Assembly: GCF_000687715.1 (NCBI RefSeq)
Contig: NZ_JHXD01000015.1
Location: forward strand, 1-64,000
Source: Xylanibacter ruminicola Ga6B6
Lineage (GTDB): Bacteria; Bacteroidota; Bacteroidia; Bacteroidales; Bacteroidaceae
DNA length: 64,000 nt
Reading direction: 5' to 3'
Part shown: positions 8,558 to 19,566 of the stretch, piece after piece
How positions within the stretch are numbered: position 1 is the stretch's first letter
Layout: each line of letters begins with the position of its first letter
Notes under the pieces: model-generated
The model's input: the letters and a program-made list of their open reading frames with translations, nothing else
Database searches by the model: none
Told to the model about the DNA's origin: nothing
Program-made: the position numbers and the translations under genes

Positions 8558-8920
8558 ATGAAAAAGATGATTTTGACATTAGTAGCAATGCTGAGTATGA
8601 CAACTGCATTTGCCGAGGGTGAGAACACTAACGCAGTAGCAAACGTAGAGGCTTATAAGATGGATATCAATATCAATAAGCTGGCTGACGCTCTGAACCT
8701 GGGCGACGATCAGAAGGCTGCTGTTGAGAACATTCACCACGTATTCAGCACCGAGATGACTTATGCTGCACAGTATGGCAATGCAGATCGCGATGCAATG
8801 GTTAAGAACGCTATCAACACCGACGTTAAGCGTATGAGCCGCGTTCTGAACGCCGAGCAGATGAAGAAGTACCTCATGTTGTTGAACATCACTATCTACA
8901 ACCGCGGTCTGAACAAGTAA
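8558..8920 (+). CDS. Small exported helical protein, function unknown
   Basis: 120 aa. A clear signal peptide (MKKMILTLVAMLSMTTAFA, cut before EGEN) and a mature part of about 100 residues predicted to be mostly helical (NINKLADALNLGDDQKAAVE; VLNAEQMKKYLMLLN). Resembles the short periplasmic 'DUF4890-like' helical proteins common in Prevotella, which I cannot confirm. Has its own promoter and terminator, so it is a monocistronic unit, and its promoter match suggests solid expression. Confidence 0.75.
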   Translation: MKKMILTLVAMLSMTTAFAEGENTNAVANVEAYKMDININKLADALNLGDDQKAAVENIHHVFSTEMTYAAQYGNADRDAMVKNAINTDVKRMSRVLNAEQMKKYLMLLNITIYNRGLNK

Positions 8921-8958
8921 AAAGAGAGATTTATATAATTCTAATCCATGGGATAGTA

Positions 8959-8993
8959 GGACATCCATCCGGTAACGGAGGGTGTCCTTTTTT
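8959..8993 (+). terminator. Rho-independent terminator
   Basis: GGACATCC / GGGTGTCC stem with a TTTTTT tract; ends the small secreted protein transcript. Confidence 0.85.
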
Positions 8994-9006
8994 GATGTTC
9001 TGAAAG

Positions 9007-9804
9007 TTACGGCATCTGTAGCGGACCGTTACCATGCCCGATACGGATAGCTGCCGACTTGCGGATAGCCTCGGTAATAAACTGCTTGGCTTTACCCACC
9101 GCCTCGGGTAGCGGGTGACCTAAGGCTAAGTTGGATGCAATGGCCGATGAGAGTGTGCAGCCCGTACCGTGCAGATTGCTGGTAGCAATACGCTCGGTGG
9201 CAAAAGTGCTCACGTTGCCATCGCACTCAAACAGCAGATCTATCATCTTTGGCGAATCAGCATGGCCGCCCTTCAGCAGAAAAGCGCAACCGAAATATCG
9301 CGAGAGAGTTTCGCCAGCCACCTGTACAAACGATGACGGGATGGGCTTTTCGATGAGTTGCAGCAGGCGGTTAGTTTCGGGCAGGTTGGGCGTGATGAGT
9401 GTGCAGAGTGGGAACAACTGATTAACCACTAACTGGATGGCCTCGGGTGCCATCAGCGGATAGCCGCTGGTTGATACCATCACCGGATCGTAAACCACTG
9501 GCACAGGATGCTGCTCCAGATAGCAGCGCAGTTCGTCGACTACCACCTGAGCCACCTCGGCATCAGGCAGCATACCTATCTTAATAGCCTTAGGCTCCAG
9601 ATCGGAAAGCACAGCACGCAGCTGCTGGGCTACTACTTCGGGCGGCACAGGCATAGCAGTCTGTACGCCTAACGTGTTTTGTGCGGTAACCGATGTAATC
9701 ACCGTAGCCCCATAACAGCCATGAGCCGTGATGGTTTTAAGATCCTGCTGAATGCCGGCACCTGCCGATGGGTCGCTACCGGCTATTGATAATACTACCT
9801 CCAT
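9007..9804 (-). CDS. thiD: Hydroxymethylpyrimidine/phosphomethylpyrimidine kinase
   Basis: 265 aa. Phosphorylates HMP to HMP-PP for thiamin synthesis. Ribokinase-type motifs: AGSDPSAGAGIQQDLKT at the start, MVSTSGYPL in the middle, and the anion-hole GTGCTLSSAIA near residue 217. Last gene of the riboswitch-controlled thiamin operon; its start overlaps the preceding gene by 10 bp. Confidence 0.95.
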   Translation of the reverse strand: MEVVLSIAGSDPSAGAGIQQDLKTITAHGCYGATVITSVTAQNTLGVQTAMPVPPEVVAQQLRAVLSDLEPKAIKIGMLPDAEVAQVVVDELRCYLEQHPVPVVYDPVMVSTSGYPLMAPEAIQLVVNQLFPLCTLITPNLPETNRLLQLIEKPIPSSFVQVAGETLSRYFGCAFLLKGGHADSPKMIDLLFECDGNVSTFATERIATSNLHGTGCTLSSAIASNLALGHPLPEAVGKAKQFITEAIRKSAAIRIGHGNGPLQMP

Positions 9805-10331
9805 GCGTCGCCGAGGATCATGGCTCCTCCAAAGCCCATTTTTTCAACTTCAGTTATCTTATCGAATGTGATACCGCCCAGTGCCATCACCCGTTCATCT
9901 ATCAGTCCTGCCTTATGGGCTGCGATGATGACGTCGGGAGCAAACGTAGAATAATAGCCGCGCTTAGAGATGCTGTCGAAGATGGGACTCAAGCTCATGT
10001 AGGCATAAGGCTTTCGGCGGCACTCCGACAGCTCGCTCAGGGTGTGGCACGAAATGCTTACCGCCCCACTCCACCCTGCCGGTGTCTCTGGGTTTCGGCT
10101 GTTAAGATGCACCCCGTGTAAGCCATACTTGATGGCCAGGGAGTGATGATCGTGTAGTACCAGGCGCGAGTAGAGAGCTGATGGAATGGCGACCAACAGC
10201 TGCTCTACCTCGCTCTGGCTGGCTTGAGGTTTACGAATATGTATTAAATCGGCCCTGCCGCTTTGCAGCAGCTGGGTAATCTTTTCGGCTTCGCCCTCGA
10301 AGAAATCAGGGCGCGTAAGGACTATAATCAT
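9795..10331 (-). CDS. Second thiamin-phosphate synthase-like protein (TenI/ThiE family)
   Basis: 178 aa from MIIVLTRPDF; ATG overlaps the thiH stop as ATGA. TIM-barrel of the ThiE/TenI family (LIHIRKPQAS, GVHLNSRN, ALGGITFDKI). The operon already encodes a full-length ThiE, and this protein has IHIRKP where ThiE has QLRxK, so it may be a TenI-type paralogue or a divergent ThiE. Both readings are compatible with the sequence. Confidence 0.8.
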   Translation of the reverse strand: MIIVLTRPDFFEGEAEKITQLLQSGRADLIHIRKPQASQSEVEQLLVAIPSALYSRLVLHDHHSLAIKYGLHGVHLNSRNPETPAGWSGAVSISCHTLSELSECRRKPYAYMSLSPIFDSISKRGYYSTFAPDVIIAAHKAGLIDERVMALGGITFDKITEVEKMGFGGAMILGDAWR

Positions 10332-11461
10332 ACACACTTCTTACACATATCGAACGAGGCATCCCAATCCTTCCAAACGGGTTCGCGACCCAGTTCCTTC
10401 AGGCGGGTGTTTATCACCTTAGCCGTACGCTCATCGCTTACCGTAAACTGCTCCAAGGCCTGTGGATAGGTGTGGTAGCCACCAGGATTCACATGGCTCT
10501 CGGCCGACATGGTGGTTACACCTAAGGTACACATGTTGTCGCGGATGTAAGCGGGTTCGCGGGTACTGTACGAGATGTCGACATCGTGGTCGAAGATACG
10601 CATGGCAAACGTGGCTTGTGCCAGTTCGCGATCAGTCATAAAACAGTTGGGCTGGAATCCCTCGTTCTGGGCCGGACGCATACGGGGGAAGTTGATGCTG
10701 TACTTGGTGCGCCAGTAGTGCTTCTGCAGATAGCGCAGGTGGTAAGCCATCATCGTAACATCGGTACGCCATTCTTTCTCCAGTCCAATCAGCACACCCA
10801 TACCGATAGAGTGTACGCCAGCCTGACCCATACGGTCGAATCCGTCGCAGCGCCATTCAAAACGGCTCTTCATGCCACGTGGGTGATACAGCTGGTAGTG
10901 CTCGCGGTTGTAGGTTTCCTGAAAGCAGATCACACCGTTCAATCCGTGGTGAGTCAGCTCGCGATACTCCTCCATCTTCAGCGGCATCACCTCGATCTTG
11001 ATGTTCGAGAAGTAGCGCTTGGCAATATCGATGGCTTTAGCCAGATAAGGCACTCCCGCCTTGGCTGGGTTCTCGCCGGTTACCAGCAGGATGTTCTCGA
11101 AAGGTGCCAACTGCTTGATGGCACGGTACTCGTCCTCAATCTGTTCGGGTGTGAGGATGGTGCGTGCCATAGGGTTTTCGCGATGAAAGCCGCAGTACAC
11201 ACACGAGTTGGAGCACGAGTTGGTGATATACAGCGGGATAAACATCGACATGGTGCGCCCGAAACGCTCCTCGGTGTATTTACGCGAGAGTCGGGCCATC
11301 TGCTCTAAGTAAGGTTCGGCTGCAGGCGACAGCAGGGCCATAAAGTCGTTCACATCGCAGCGACTCTTGCCTAAGGCACGGCGCACATCGGCATCGGTCA
11401 TGCTGGCTATGCGCTCGGTGGTTTCCTGCCAACTAATGTTTTTAAGTTCGTCACTAAACAT
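10328..11461 (-). CDS. thiH: 2-iminoacetate synthase
   Basis: About 377 aa from MFSDELKN; an upstream in-frame start at 11497 would overlap thiF by 29 bp and is less likely. Radical-SAM enzyme that cleaves tyrosine to dehydroglycine for the thiazole ring, the anaerobic route (instead of the oxygen-using ThiO). Cluster motif CSNSCVYC (CxxxCxxC) near residue 85. Works with ThiG, ThiS and ThiF, all in this operon. Confidence 0.95.
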   Translation of the reverse strand: MFSDELKNISWQETTERIASMTDADVRRALGKSRCDVNDFMALLSPAAEPYLEQMARLSRKYTEERFGRTMSMFIPLYITNSCSNSCVYCGFHRENPMARTILTPEQIEDEYRAIKQLAPFENILLVTGENPAKAGVPYLAKAIDIAKRYFSNIKIEVMPLKMEEYRELTHHGLNGVICFQETYNREHYQLYHPRGMKSRFEWRCDGFDRMGQAGVHSIGMGVLIGLEKEWRTDVTMMAYHLRYLQKHYWRTKYSINFPRMRPAQNEGFQPNCFMTDRELAQATFAMRIFDHDVDISYSTREPAYIRDNMCTLGVTTMSAESHVNPGGYHTYPQALEQFTVSDERTAKVINTRLKELGREPVWKDWDASFDMCKKCV

Positions 11462-11468
11462 CTTATCG

Positions 11469-12269
11469 TTATTTTGATTTACAGGGTTTGAAAGCATACT
11501 CCTTCAACTGGTGTATCGAAGGATGAGTGCCACAGAGTTCGCAGCTGGGGCGCTGGGCAAAACCAAAGCGCTGCCACTGCATGCTGAGGGCATCGAAAGT
11601 AAGCATGCTGTTGGTGAGCAACTGACCCACCCCAGCTAAGTATTTCAAGCACTCGGTGGCCTGCACGGTACCTAACATGCCGGCTATCGAGCCCAACACA
11701 CCTACCATAGCGCAGGATTCTACATCCTGCTTGGCAGGGGGCTCAGGGAACAGACAACGGTAACAGGCCGAACCAGGCACGTGGGTCATCAGCTGTCCGC
11801 AATACTTGCTGATACCACCCATGGTAAAGGCCTTACCCTGCATCACGCAAGCATCGTTTACAAGATACTTGGTGGCAAAGTTGTCGGTACCGTCGATGAT
11901 GAAATCGTAGGGCTGTATCAGCTCCATGGCGTTGGTCTCGCTCAGATAGCACTCATGGGTTTCAACGCACACATCGGGGTTGATGGACTGCATACGTTCG
12001 CGAGCCACTTCTACCTTGGGTCGGCCCACATCGGGGGTGCTATGCAGCACCTGACGCTGCAGGTTGGTAATACTCACGGTATCGCCATCCACCACACCGA
12101 TGGTGCCTACGCCAGCTGCTGCCAGGTACAGGGCTACAGGCGAGCCTAAGCCCCCTGCACCCACTATCAGCACCTTGCCCTGCAGCAGTTTGCTTTGTGC
12201 CTCGGGCCCGAAACCTTCCAGTATCAGGTGGCGGTTATAACGCCTGCGTTGTTCACTCGTTAGTTCCAT
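11469..12269 (-). CDS. thiF: ThiF-type sulfur-carrier adenylyltransferase
   Basis: 266 aa. E1-like enzyme that adenylates the C-terminal Gly-Gly of ThiS. ATP motif GAGGLGSP (37-44), and two CxxC pairs (CYRC near 175, CELC near 246) that bind zinc. Sits 7 bp before thiH and about 20 bp after thiC; the gap before it carries the short repeat AATTGTCAATTATCAATTG. Confidence 0.93.
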   Translation of the reverse strand: MELTSEQRRRYNRHLILEGFGPEAQSKLLQGKVLIVGAGGLGSPVALYLAAAGVGTIGVVDGDTVSITNLQRQVLHSTPDVGRPKVEVARERMQSINPDVCVETHECYLSETNAMELIQPYDFIIDGTDNFATKYLVNDACVMQGKAFTMGGISKYCGQLMTHVPGSACYRCLFPEPPAKQDVESCAMVGVLGSIAGMLGTVQATECLKYLAGVGQLLTNSMLTFDALSMQWQRFGFAQRPSCELCGTHPSIHQLKEYAFKPCKSK

Positions 12270-12289
12270 TAATTGTCAATTATCAATTG

Positions 12290-14652
<2,363 letters not shown>

Positions 14653-14660
<8 letters not shown>

Positions 14661-15273
14661 GATTAACTATGTTTGTTAAGTGTTTCATTTCGTCAATGGG
14701 GTTTGCGGCCCTAAGCACCGTACCGCTCAGGGCTATACCGGTAATGCCGGTAGCCAGTATGGCGGGGATATCATCCTTGGTAATACCGCCGATAGCCACA
14801 ATGGGGATATCGATATGCGCCGCACGCATCTCGATAATAATCCGTCGGTAGCCATCCAGGCCTAGTACCGGCGACAACTTCTGCTTGGTGGTAGTAAAGC
14901 GGAAGGGGCCACAGCCAATGTAGTCGGCACCAGCCGCATAGTGGGCCTTTACATCCCAGATGGTGTTGGCTGTTCCACCTATGATATAATCGGGACCTAA
15001 TAGGCGTCGCGCTTCGGCAATGGGCATATCGTTCTTACCCAGATGCACGCCATCGGCCTGCAACTCTTTTACCAGTGCCACGCGATCGTCGATAATAAAC
15101 GTAGCGCCATACTGTTTACATAGCTTCTGGGCCTCAATCGCAACGGGGCGCACCTCATCGTCGGTAGCGTCCTTCATGCGCAGCTGTATCCATCGGCAAC
15201 CACCCTGCAAGGCAAGACGGATGCTGTCCAGATAGCTATACTTATCGGTGTAGTGAGATATAAACTGTAACAT
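14653..15273 (-). CDS. thiE: Thiamin-phosphate synthase
   Basis: 206 aa from [10 protein letters not shown], 5 bp after the thiS stop. Couples HMP-PP and thiazole phosphate. Shows the ThiE motifs [27 protein letters not shown] and the C-terminal phosphate site AIGGI / GIALSGT. This is the canonical ThiE of the operon. Confidence 0.93.
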
Positions 15274-15278
15274 AGCCC

Positions 15279-15476
15279 TTACCCCCCGCATGCAGCTTTG
15301 ATAATAGTGATAGTGGCGCCTTCTTGCAGGATGGTGTCATCCCAAGTAGTGCGCGGTTTCAACTCATTATCGATAGCTATTGCCACACCTTTGGCGGGCA
15401 ACTGCAATTGGGCGGCAAGCTCGGATACAGTTTTGGCTTGCGTCTCGTGTTGTTTGTTGTTAATCCTTACTTTCAT
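15279..15476 (-). CDS. thiS: Sulfur carrier protein ThiS
   Basis: 65 aa starting at MKVRINNKQ and ending in the required Gly-Gly (ACGG). Ubiquitin-like carrier, adenylated by ThiF. First gene of the operon; the start is fixed by the end of the riboswitch 4 nt upstream and an SD-like GGAGG at 15485-15489 (minus strand), which is part of the aptamer itself. Confidence 0.93.
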   Translation of the reverse strand: MKVRINNKQHETQAKTVSELAAQLQLPAKGVAIAIDNELKPRTTWDDTILQEGATITIIKAACGG

Positions 15477-15479
15477 ATT

Positions 15480-15555
15480 GCATTCCTCCGACGGCATTAC
15501 CCGTATCAGGTTCTATGGGTATTTTCTCAGCTTTGGCACATGCCTCAGCACCCCG
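15480..15555 (-). promoter_or_regulatory. TPP riboswitch (THI element)
   Basis: Reading the minus strand: GGGGTGC, then CTGAGA, ACCC, GAACCTGAT, GGGTAATGCC and GGAGGAATGC, the full conserved core of the TPP aptamer. It ends 4 nt before the thiS start codon and the GGAGG Shine-Dalgarno sequence lies within its 3' strand, so ligand binding would hide the ribosome site directly. Controls all eight thi genes. Confidence 0.95.
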
Positions 15556-15574
15556 AATATTTAATTTTGCGCTG

Positions 15575-15652
15575 CAAAAGTAATGTTTTTATTTCTATCT
15601 GACAAATAAATCGCAGTTTTTTTTGCTATTTGCTATCAATTTACTACTTTTG
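15575..15652. promoter_or_regulatory. Divergent promoters of the thi operon and the CDF gene
   Basis: Minus: TTG at 15603-15605, 20-bp spacer, TACTTTTG at 15575-15582, start about 13 nt before the aptamer. Plus: TACTTTTG at 15645-15652, only 7 bp before the CDF ATG, so that message is probably leaderless. Confidence 0.75.
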
Positions 15653-15659
15653 CACTACA

Positions 15660-16556
15660 ATGGAAAGAAATAAAGAGATATATAAGGTAACAATGGTTGG
15701 TGGCGCCGTGAATGTGGTGCTCCTACTGTTTAAGTTTGTGGCGGGCATTGTGGGACATAGTGCGGCAATGATTGCCGATGCGGTGCACTCGCTGTCCGAC
15801 TTTGTCACAGATATCATCGTGCTGGTGTTTGTGCGCATCAGCGGCAAACCTACCGACAAATCGCACGAGTACGGGCATGGTAAATACGAAACGCTGGCCA
15901 CCACACTGATTGGGTTGGCACTACTGATAGTAGCTGTAGGCATTGTGTATAGCGCACTCACCAAGATTATCGCTTGGGCACAGGGCGGAACCTTAGAGGC
16001 ACCAGGTATGCTGGCACTCTGGGCTGCACTTCTTTCGATTATTCTGAAAGAGGCGGTGTTCCACTACTCGATGGTGCAGGCCCGCAAACTCAAGTCGCAG
16101 GCAGTAGAGGCCAACGCCTGGCACCACCGCAGCGATGCCCTGTCGAGTATAGGCACAGCCATCGGCATTGGTGGCGCCATCTTCTTAGGTGAACGATGGA
16201 CGGTGCTCGATCCCATGGCAGGTATCATCGTGGGCCTATTTATTATTAAGGTGGCGATAGACCTGCTGCGTAATGGCATTGGCGACCTGATGGAGCATTC
16301 GCTGCCCGACGAGGTGGAGAACGAGATACTGCAGCTGGCAGGATCGATACCTGGCGTTACAGAGCCACACGATCTGCACACGCGCCGAATAGGCAATCAT
16401 TACGCCATAGAACTGCACATACTGATGGACGACGACATCAGTTTGCGCGAGGCTCACAACAAAAGCGAAGAAGTGGAGAATATCCTACGCGAACACTACG
16501 GCAAGGAAACCCACATCGCCGTTCACGTAGAACCAAAGAGCATCAGAGAACACTAA
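15660..16556 (+). CDS. Cation diffusion facilitator (CDF) family metal transporter
   Basis: 298 aa from MERNKEIYK. Exports a divalent metal (Zn, Fe, Mn or Co) by proton antiport. Six helices, with metal-site motifs HSLSDFVTD in TM2 and HHRSDALSS in TM5 (a HxxxD/HxxxD layout), and a C-terminal cytoplasmic domain. Its 3' end overlaps the convergent omega-amidase gene by 14 bp. Confidence 0.92.
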   Translation: MERNKEIYKVTMVGGAVNVVLLLFKFVAGIVGHSAAMIADAVHSLSDFVTDIIVLVFVRISGKPTDKSHEYGHGKYETLATTLIGLALLIVAVGIVYSALTKIIAWAQGGTLEAPGMLALWAALLSIILKEAVFHYSMVQARKLKSQAVEANAWHHRSDALSSIGTAIGIGGAIFLGERWTVLDPMAGIIVGLFIIKVAIDLLRNGIGDLMEHSLPDEVENEILQLAGSIPGVTEPHDLHTRRIGNHYAIELHILMDDDISLREAHNKSEEVENILREHYGKETHIAVHVEPKSIREH

Positions 16557-17310
16557 ACTCGTCGGCATCGTCCAGCACAGGGAACTTCTTACGGAAACGC
16601 TGCAGTTGTTCCATGTCGAGTTCAACGGTAGCAATACCCTCCTCACCATCGGCACACTGGGCGATGGTGCGACCATAGGCATCAATCACTACCGAACCAC
16701 CTATATACTTACAAGCGGCATCGCTACCCACACGGTTCACACCTATCACATAGCACTGGTTCTCGATGGCACGCGCCTTCAACAAGGTTTGCCATACATC
16801 CTGACGCTGTTCGGGCCAGTTGGCCACGTAGATGATGGCATCGTAATCGCCACGCGAACGCGAAAAAACAGGGAATCGCAAATCGTAACACACCTGCAGC
16901 AGGAAACGCACACCACACCACTCTACAACCACACGGCGATCACCTGGCACGTAATCCTTGGTTTCGCCGGCAAACGTAAACAAATGGCGCTTATCGTAAT
17001 AGTCGTACTTGCCATCAGGATGCATAAAAATCAAGCGGTTACGCAGCAATCCCTCTGTATCTTTTTTTGCCACACTACCTACTATGGCGGCATTATGCAG
17101 CATGGCCTGGTACGCCATCCACTGCAACATAAAGTGAGCCGGAGCACCCACCCCACCTACATAGCCCTCGGCCATAAAACCTGTGGCAAAGGTTTCTGGC
17201 AACACATACAGATTGGCATCCGGCTGCTGCTTTAACAACGGATCCAAACGGTCCATATTATTTAAAAAATTGCTACTGGGTATATCGTGTTGTACAATCG
17301 CTATCTTCAT
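16543..17310 (-). CDS. Nitrilase-superfamily omega-amidase
   Basis: 255 aa. Carbon-nitrogen hydrolase with the Glu-Lys-Cys triad: E in YVLPETFATGF (about 40), K in YDKRHLFTF (about 109), C in LLQVCYDLRFP (about 144). The pattern and length fit the Nit2/YafV omega-amidases, which deamidate alpha-ketoglutaramate-type products. Single gene from the box at 17343-17350. Confidence 0.88.
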   Translation of the reverse strand: MKIAIVQHDIPSSNFLNNMDRLDPLLKQQPDANLYVLPETFATGFMAEGYVGGVGAPAHFMLQWMAYQAMLHNAAIVGSVAKKDTEGLLRNRLIFMHPDGKYDYYDKRHLFTFAGETKDYVPGDRRVVVEWCGVRFLLQVCYDLRFPVFSRSRGDYDAIIYVANWPEQRQDVWQTLLKARAIENQCYVIGVNRVGSDAACKYIGGSVVIDAYGRTIAQCADGEEGIATVELDMEQLQRFRKKFPVLDDADEFSVL

Positions 17311-17342
17311 AATCTTTATACCTTATTAATATAATGTGGCGG

Positions 17343-17401
17343 CAAAGATACAAAAAAAACTAAAAAAATGCACCACCTTATAGAAAAATAATGTATATTT
17401 G
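17343..17401. promoter_or_regulatory. Divergent promoters: omega-amidase and phosphatase operon
   Basis: Minus TATCTTTG at 17343-17350; plus TATATTTG at 17394-17401, 30 nt before the phosphatase ATG. Confidence 0.65.
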
Positions 17402-17430
17402 CGCCACAAATCAACTATTCAAAACAGTTT

Positions 17431-18741
17431 ATGAATCATTTAAAACAAACCTTTATCTGTGCTTTTACAGCTACGATGCTCTGTGCGCCCATGCAGGCCC
17501 AGACATCAAAGGCCGAACTTTTGGCCAACATGGAGTTAGCTACTGGCAACTATTGCAATTACCCCCTACCCAAGGGAACAGTAACGCCTGCACCTGCAGG
17601 TTACGAACCATTCTACGTGAGTCATTACGGCCGTCACGGTGCCCGTTATATGACGGACGACGATGCCTACAAATACGTGATTGGCAAGATGGATACCGCC
17701 CAGGCGCGCGGCTGGCTTACACCCAAAGGCGTAGAAGTGCTGCAACGTTTAAAACTGGCTGCTGCCGATGCATGGCATCGCGATGGCGACCTGACTAATC
17801 TGGGTGCCCGACAGCATCAGGGCATAGCCCACCGTCTGGCTACCAACTACCCACAGTTGCTGATGCAGCCCGTTGAGGTGAAGGCCAACTCATCAACCGT
17901 TCGCCGTTGCATGCTCTCGATGGCTAACTTCTGTCAGGAGCTGAAGTGCATGAATCCACAGCTCATCATCACGATGGATGCCAGCGAACACGATATGTAC
18001 TACCTGATACCTAACGATAGTATCTTCATCCCTAAGAAAGGTATCGACGGACACCTGTACGACAAACTGGATAAGTTCCGCCACGAAAAGCTGAACGGAC
18101 GCTACCAGATGCAGATGCTGTTTAAGGATCCCAAACAGCTGGAAGGTTTTGTGGATGGCTACAAGCTGGCCGATGGCTTATGGAACATCGCCTCGAACAT
18201 GCATTGTCTGCCCGAGTTGAATCTGTCGTTCAACGACCTGTTTACCACCGACGAACTTATCGACGGCTTTTATGTTTACAATGCCAGCTGGTGCCTGTGG
18301 GAGGGATTGATGCCTGGTTCGCGCCCCAACTACTACGCCATCTATCCGCTGCTGAAGAACTTCCTCGACGAGGCCGACCTCATGATAGCTTCGGGTAAGA
18401 AACAGGTGCGTCTGCGCTTCGGTCACGACAGCGTGCTGCTACCTTTCTCATATATATTAGGTGTGAAAGAGGCTATGGGCGGCACGCAGGATATGGAGAA
18501 CCTGCATAACACATTTGCCCTGTTCCGACTTATCCCGATGGCAGGTAACGTGCAGCTCATCTTCTTCCGCAAGCAGGGGTCGGACGATATCCTCGTGAAG
18601 TTCCTGATGAACGAGAACGAGACCTCCATCCCCATCCAGACCGACTGCTACCCCTTCTACCATTGGAAGGATGTATCGGCCTATTATCGTAACATTTTGA
18701 AACAAGCAAACGTAACCTATAAAGATGAAAATAGCGATTGA
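17431..18741 (+). CDS. Histidine-acid phosphatase family protein (exported)
   Basis: 436 aa. Signal peptide MNHLKQTFICAFTATMLCAPMQ. Phosphohistidine motif HYGRHGARY (RHGxR, near residue 67) and the C-terminal proton-donor FGHD (near 330) place it in the branch-2 histidine phosphatases, which include phytases and acid sugar phosphatases. First gene of a three-gene operon; its 3' end overlaps the ROK kinase by 17 bp, so a role in periplasmic dephosphorylation before uptake is plausible but not shown. Confidence 0.87.
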   Translation: MNHLKQTFICAFTATMLCAPMQAQTSKAELLANMELATGNYCNYPLPKGTVTPAPAGYEPFYVSHYGRHGARYMTDDDAYKYVIGKMDTAQARGWLTPKGVEVLQRLKLAAADAWHRDGDLTNLGARQHQGIAHRLATNYPQLLMQPVEVKANSSTVRRCMLSMANFCQELKCMNPQLIITMDASEHDMYYLIPNDSIFIPKKGIDGHLYDKLDKFRHEKLNGRYQMQMLFKDPKQLEGFVDGYKLADGLWNIASNMHCLPELNLSFNDLFTTDELIDGFYVYNASWCLWEGLMPGSRPNYYAIYPLLKNFLDEADLMIASGKKQVRLRFGHDSVLLPFSYILGVKEAMGGTQDMENLHNTFALFRLIPMAGNVQLIFFRKQGSDDILVKFLMNENETSIPIQTDCYPFYHWKDVSAYYRNILKQANVTYKDENSD

Positions 18742-19549
18742 TTTAGGCGGTACCAACATGCGTGTTGGACTGACCGATGGCGCCACGGTGGTTGATACCG
18801 TGATAGAGCCCTGCCCCGCACAGGAGCCCGAGGAGGTAGTGCTCGCCCAGCTGAAGCGACAGATAGCCCAGCTGATGCGTCCCGAGGTAACGGGCATTGG
18901 TGTGGGTGTGCCTTCGGTGGTAGACTGCCAGCAGGGCATTGTATATAACGTGGCCAATATCCCCTCGTGGCAGGAGGTACACCTGAAGGAGGCCCTTGAA
19001 CGCGAGTTTGGTGTGCCCGCAGCTGTTAATAACGATGCCAACTGCTTTGCCTTAGGTGCCTGGCGCTACGGCGAGGGCAAGGGTACGCAGAATATGGTGG
19101 GCCTGACGATAGGTACCGGCATTGGCGCAGGTATCATCATCGATGGCAAGTTGTATAATGGTGTGAACACGGGTGCTGGCGAGATTGGTTCGCTGCCTTA
19201 CCTGGATGCCGACTACGAGTTTTATTGCAGTAGCCGGTTCTTCAGCAAGCTGCATGGCGACACGGGAGCCAACTTTGCCAAGCTGGCTTTGGCTGGCGAC
19301 AAAGAGGCACAGGCTGTGTGGCAGGAGTTTGGCACGCATGTGGGCAACCTGATGAAAGCGGTGCTGTTTACCTATGCCCCCGAGGCCATCATCATCGGTG
19401 GCGGCATAGCCAACGCTTTCGCGCTTTACGAAGCACCCATGCGACAGCAGCTCAGCACCTTCCCCTACCCCGAGAACGTGGCTGCCACCCGCATCCAGCC
19501 ATCAACCTTACCAAACGCTGCCATGCTGGGAGCCTCCATCTTACATTAA
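18725..19549 (+). CDS. ROK-family sugar kinase lacking the zinc motif
   Basis: 274 aa. ATP phosphate loop DLGGTNMRVG, catalytic Asp in NNDANCFALG, second ATP site IGGGIANAF. Where most ROK proteins have a GHxxx...CxCGxxGC zinc motif, this one has GEIGSLPYLDADYEFYCSS, so the motif is absent and His is replaced by Glu. Probably phosphorylates a hexose or amino sugar; its position between a phosphatase and an exo-glucosaminidase-like GH2 suggests glucosamine or a related sugar, which is inference. Confidence 0.85.
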   Translation: MKIAIDLGGTNMRVGLTDGATVVDTVIEPCPAQEPEEVVLAQLKRQIAQLMRPEVTGIGVGVPSVVDCQQGIVYNVANIPSWQEVHLKEALEREFGVPAAVNNDANCFALGAWRYGEGKGTQNMVGLTIGTGIGAGIIIDGKLYNGVNTGAGEIGSLPYLDADYEFYCSSRFFSKLHGDTGANFAKLALAGDKEAQAVWQEFGTHVGNLMKAVLFTYAPEAIIIGGGIANAFALYEAPMRQQLSTFPYPENVAATRIQPSTLPNAAMLGASILH

Positions 19550-19566
19550 ACATCAAACATTAAAAT

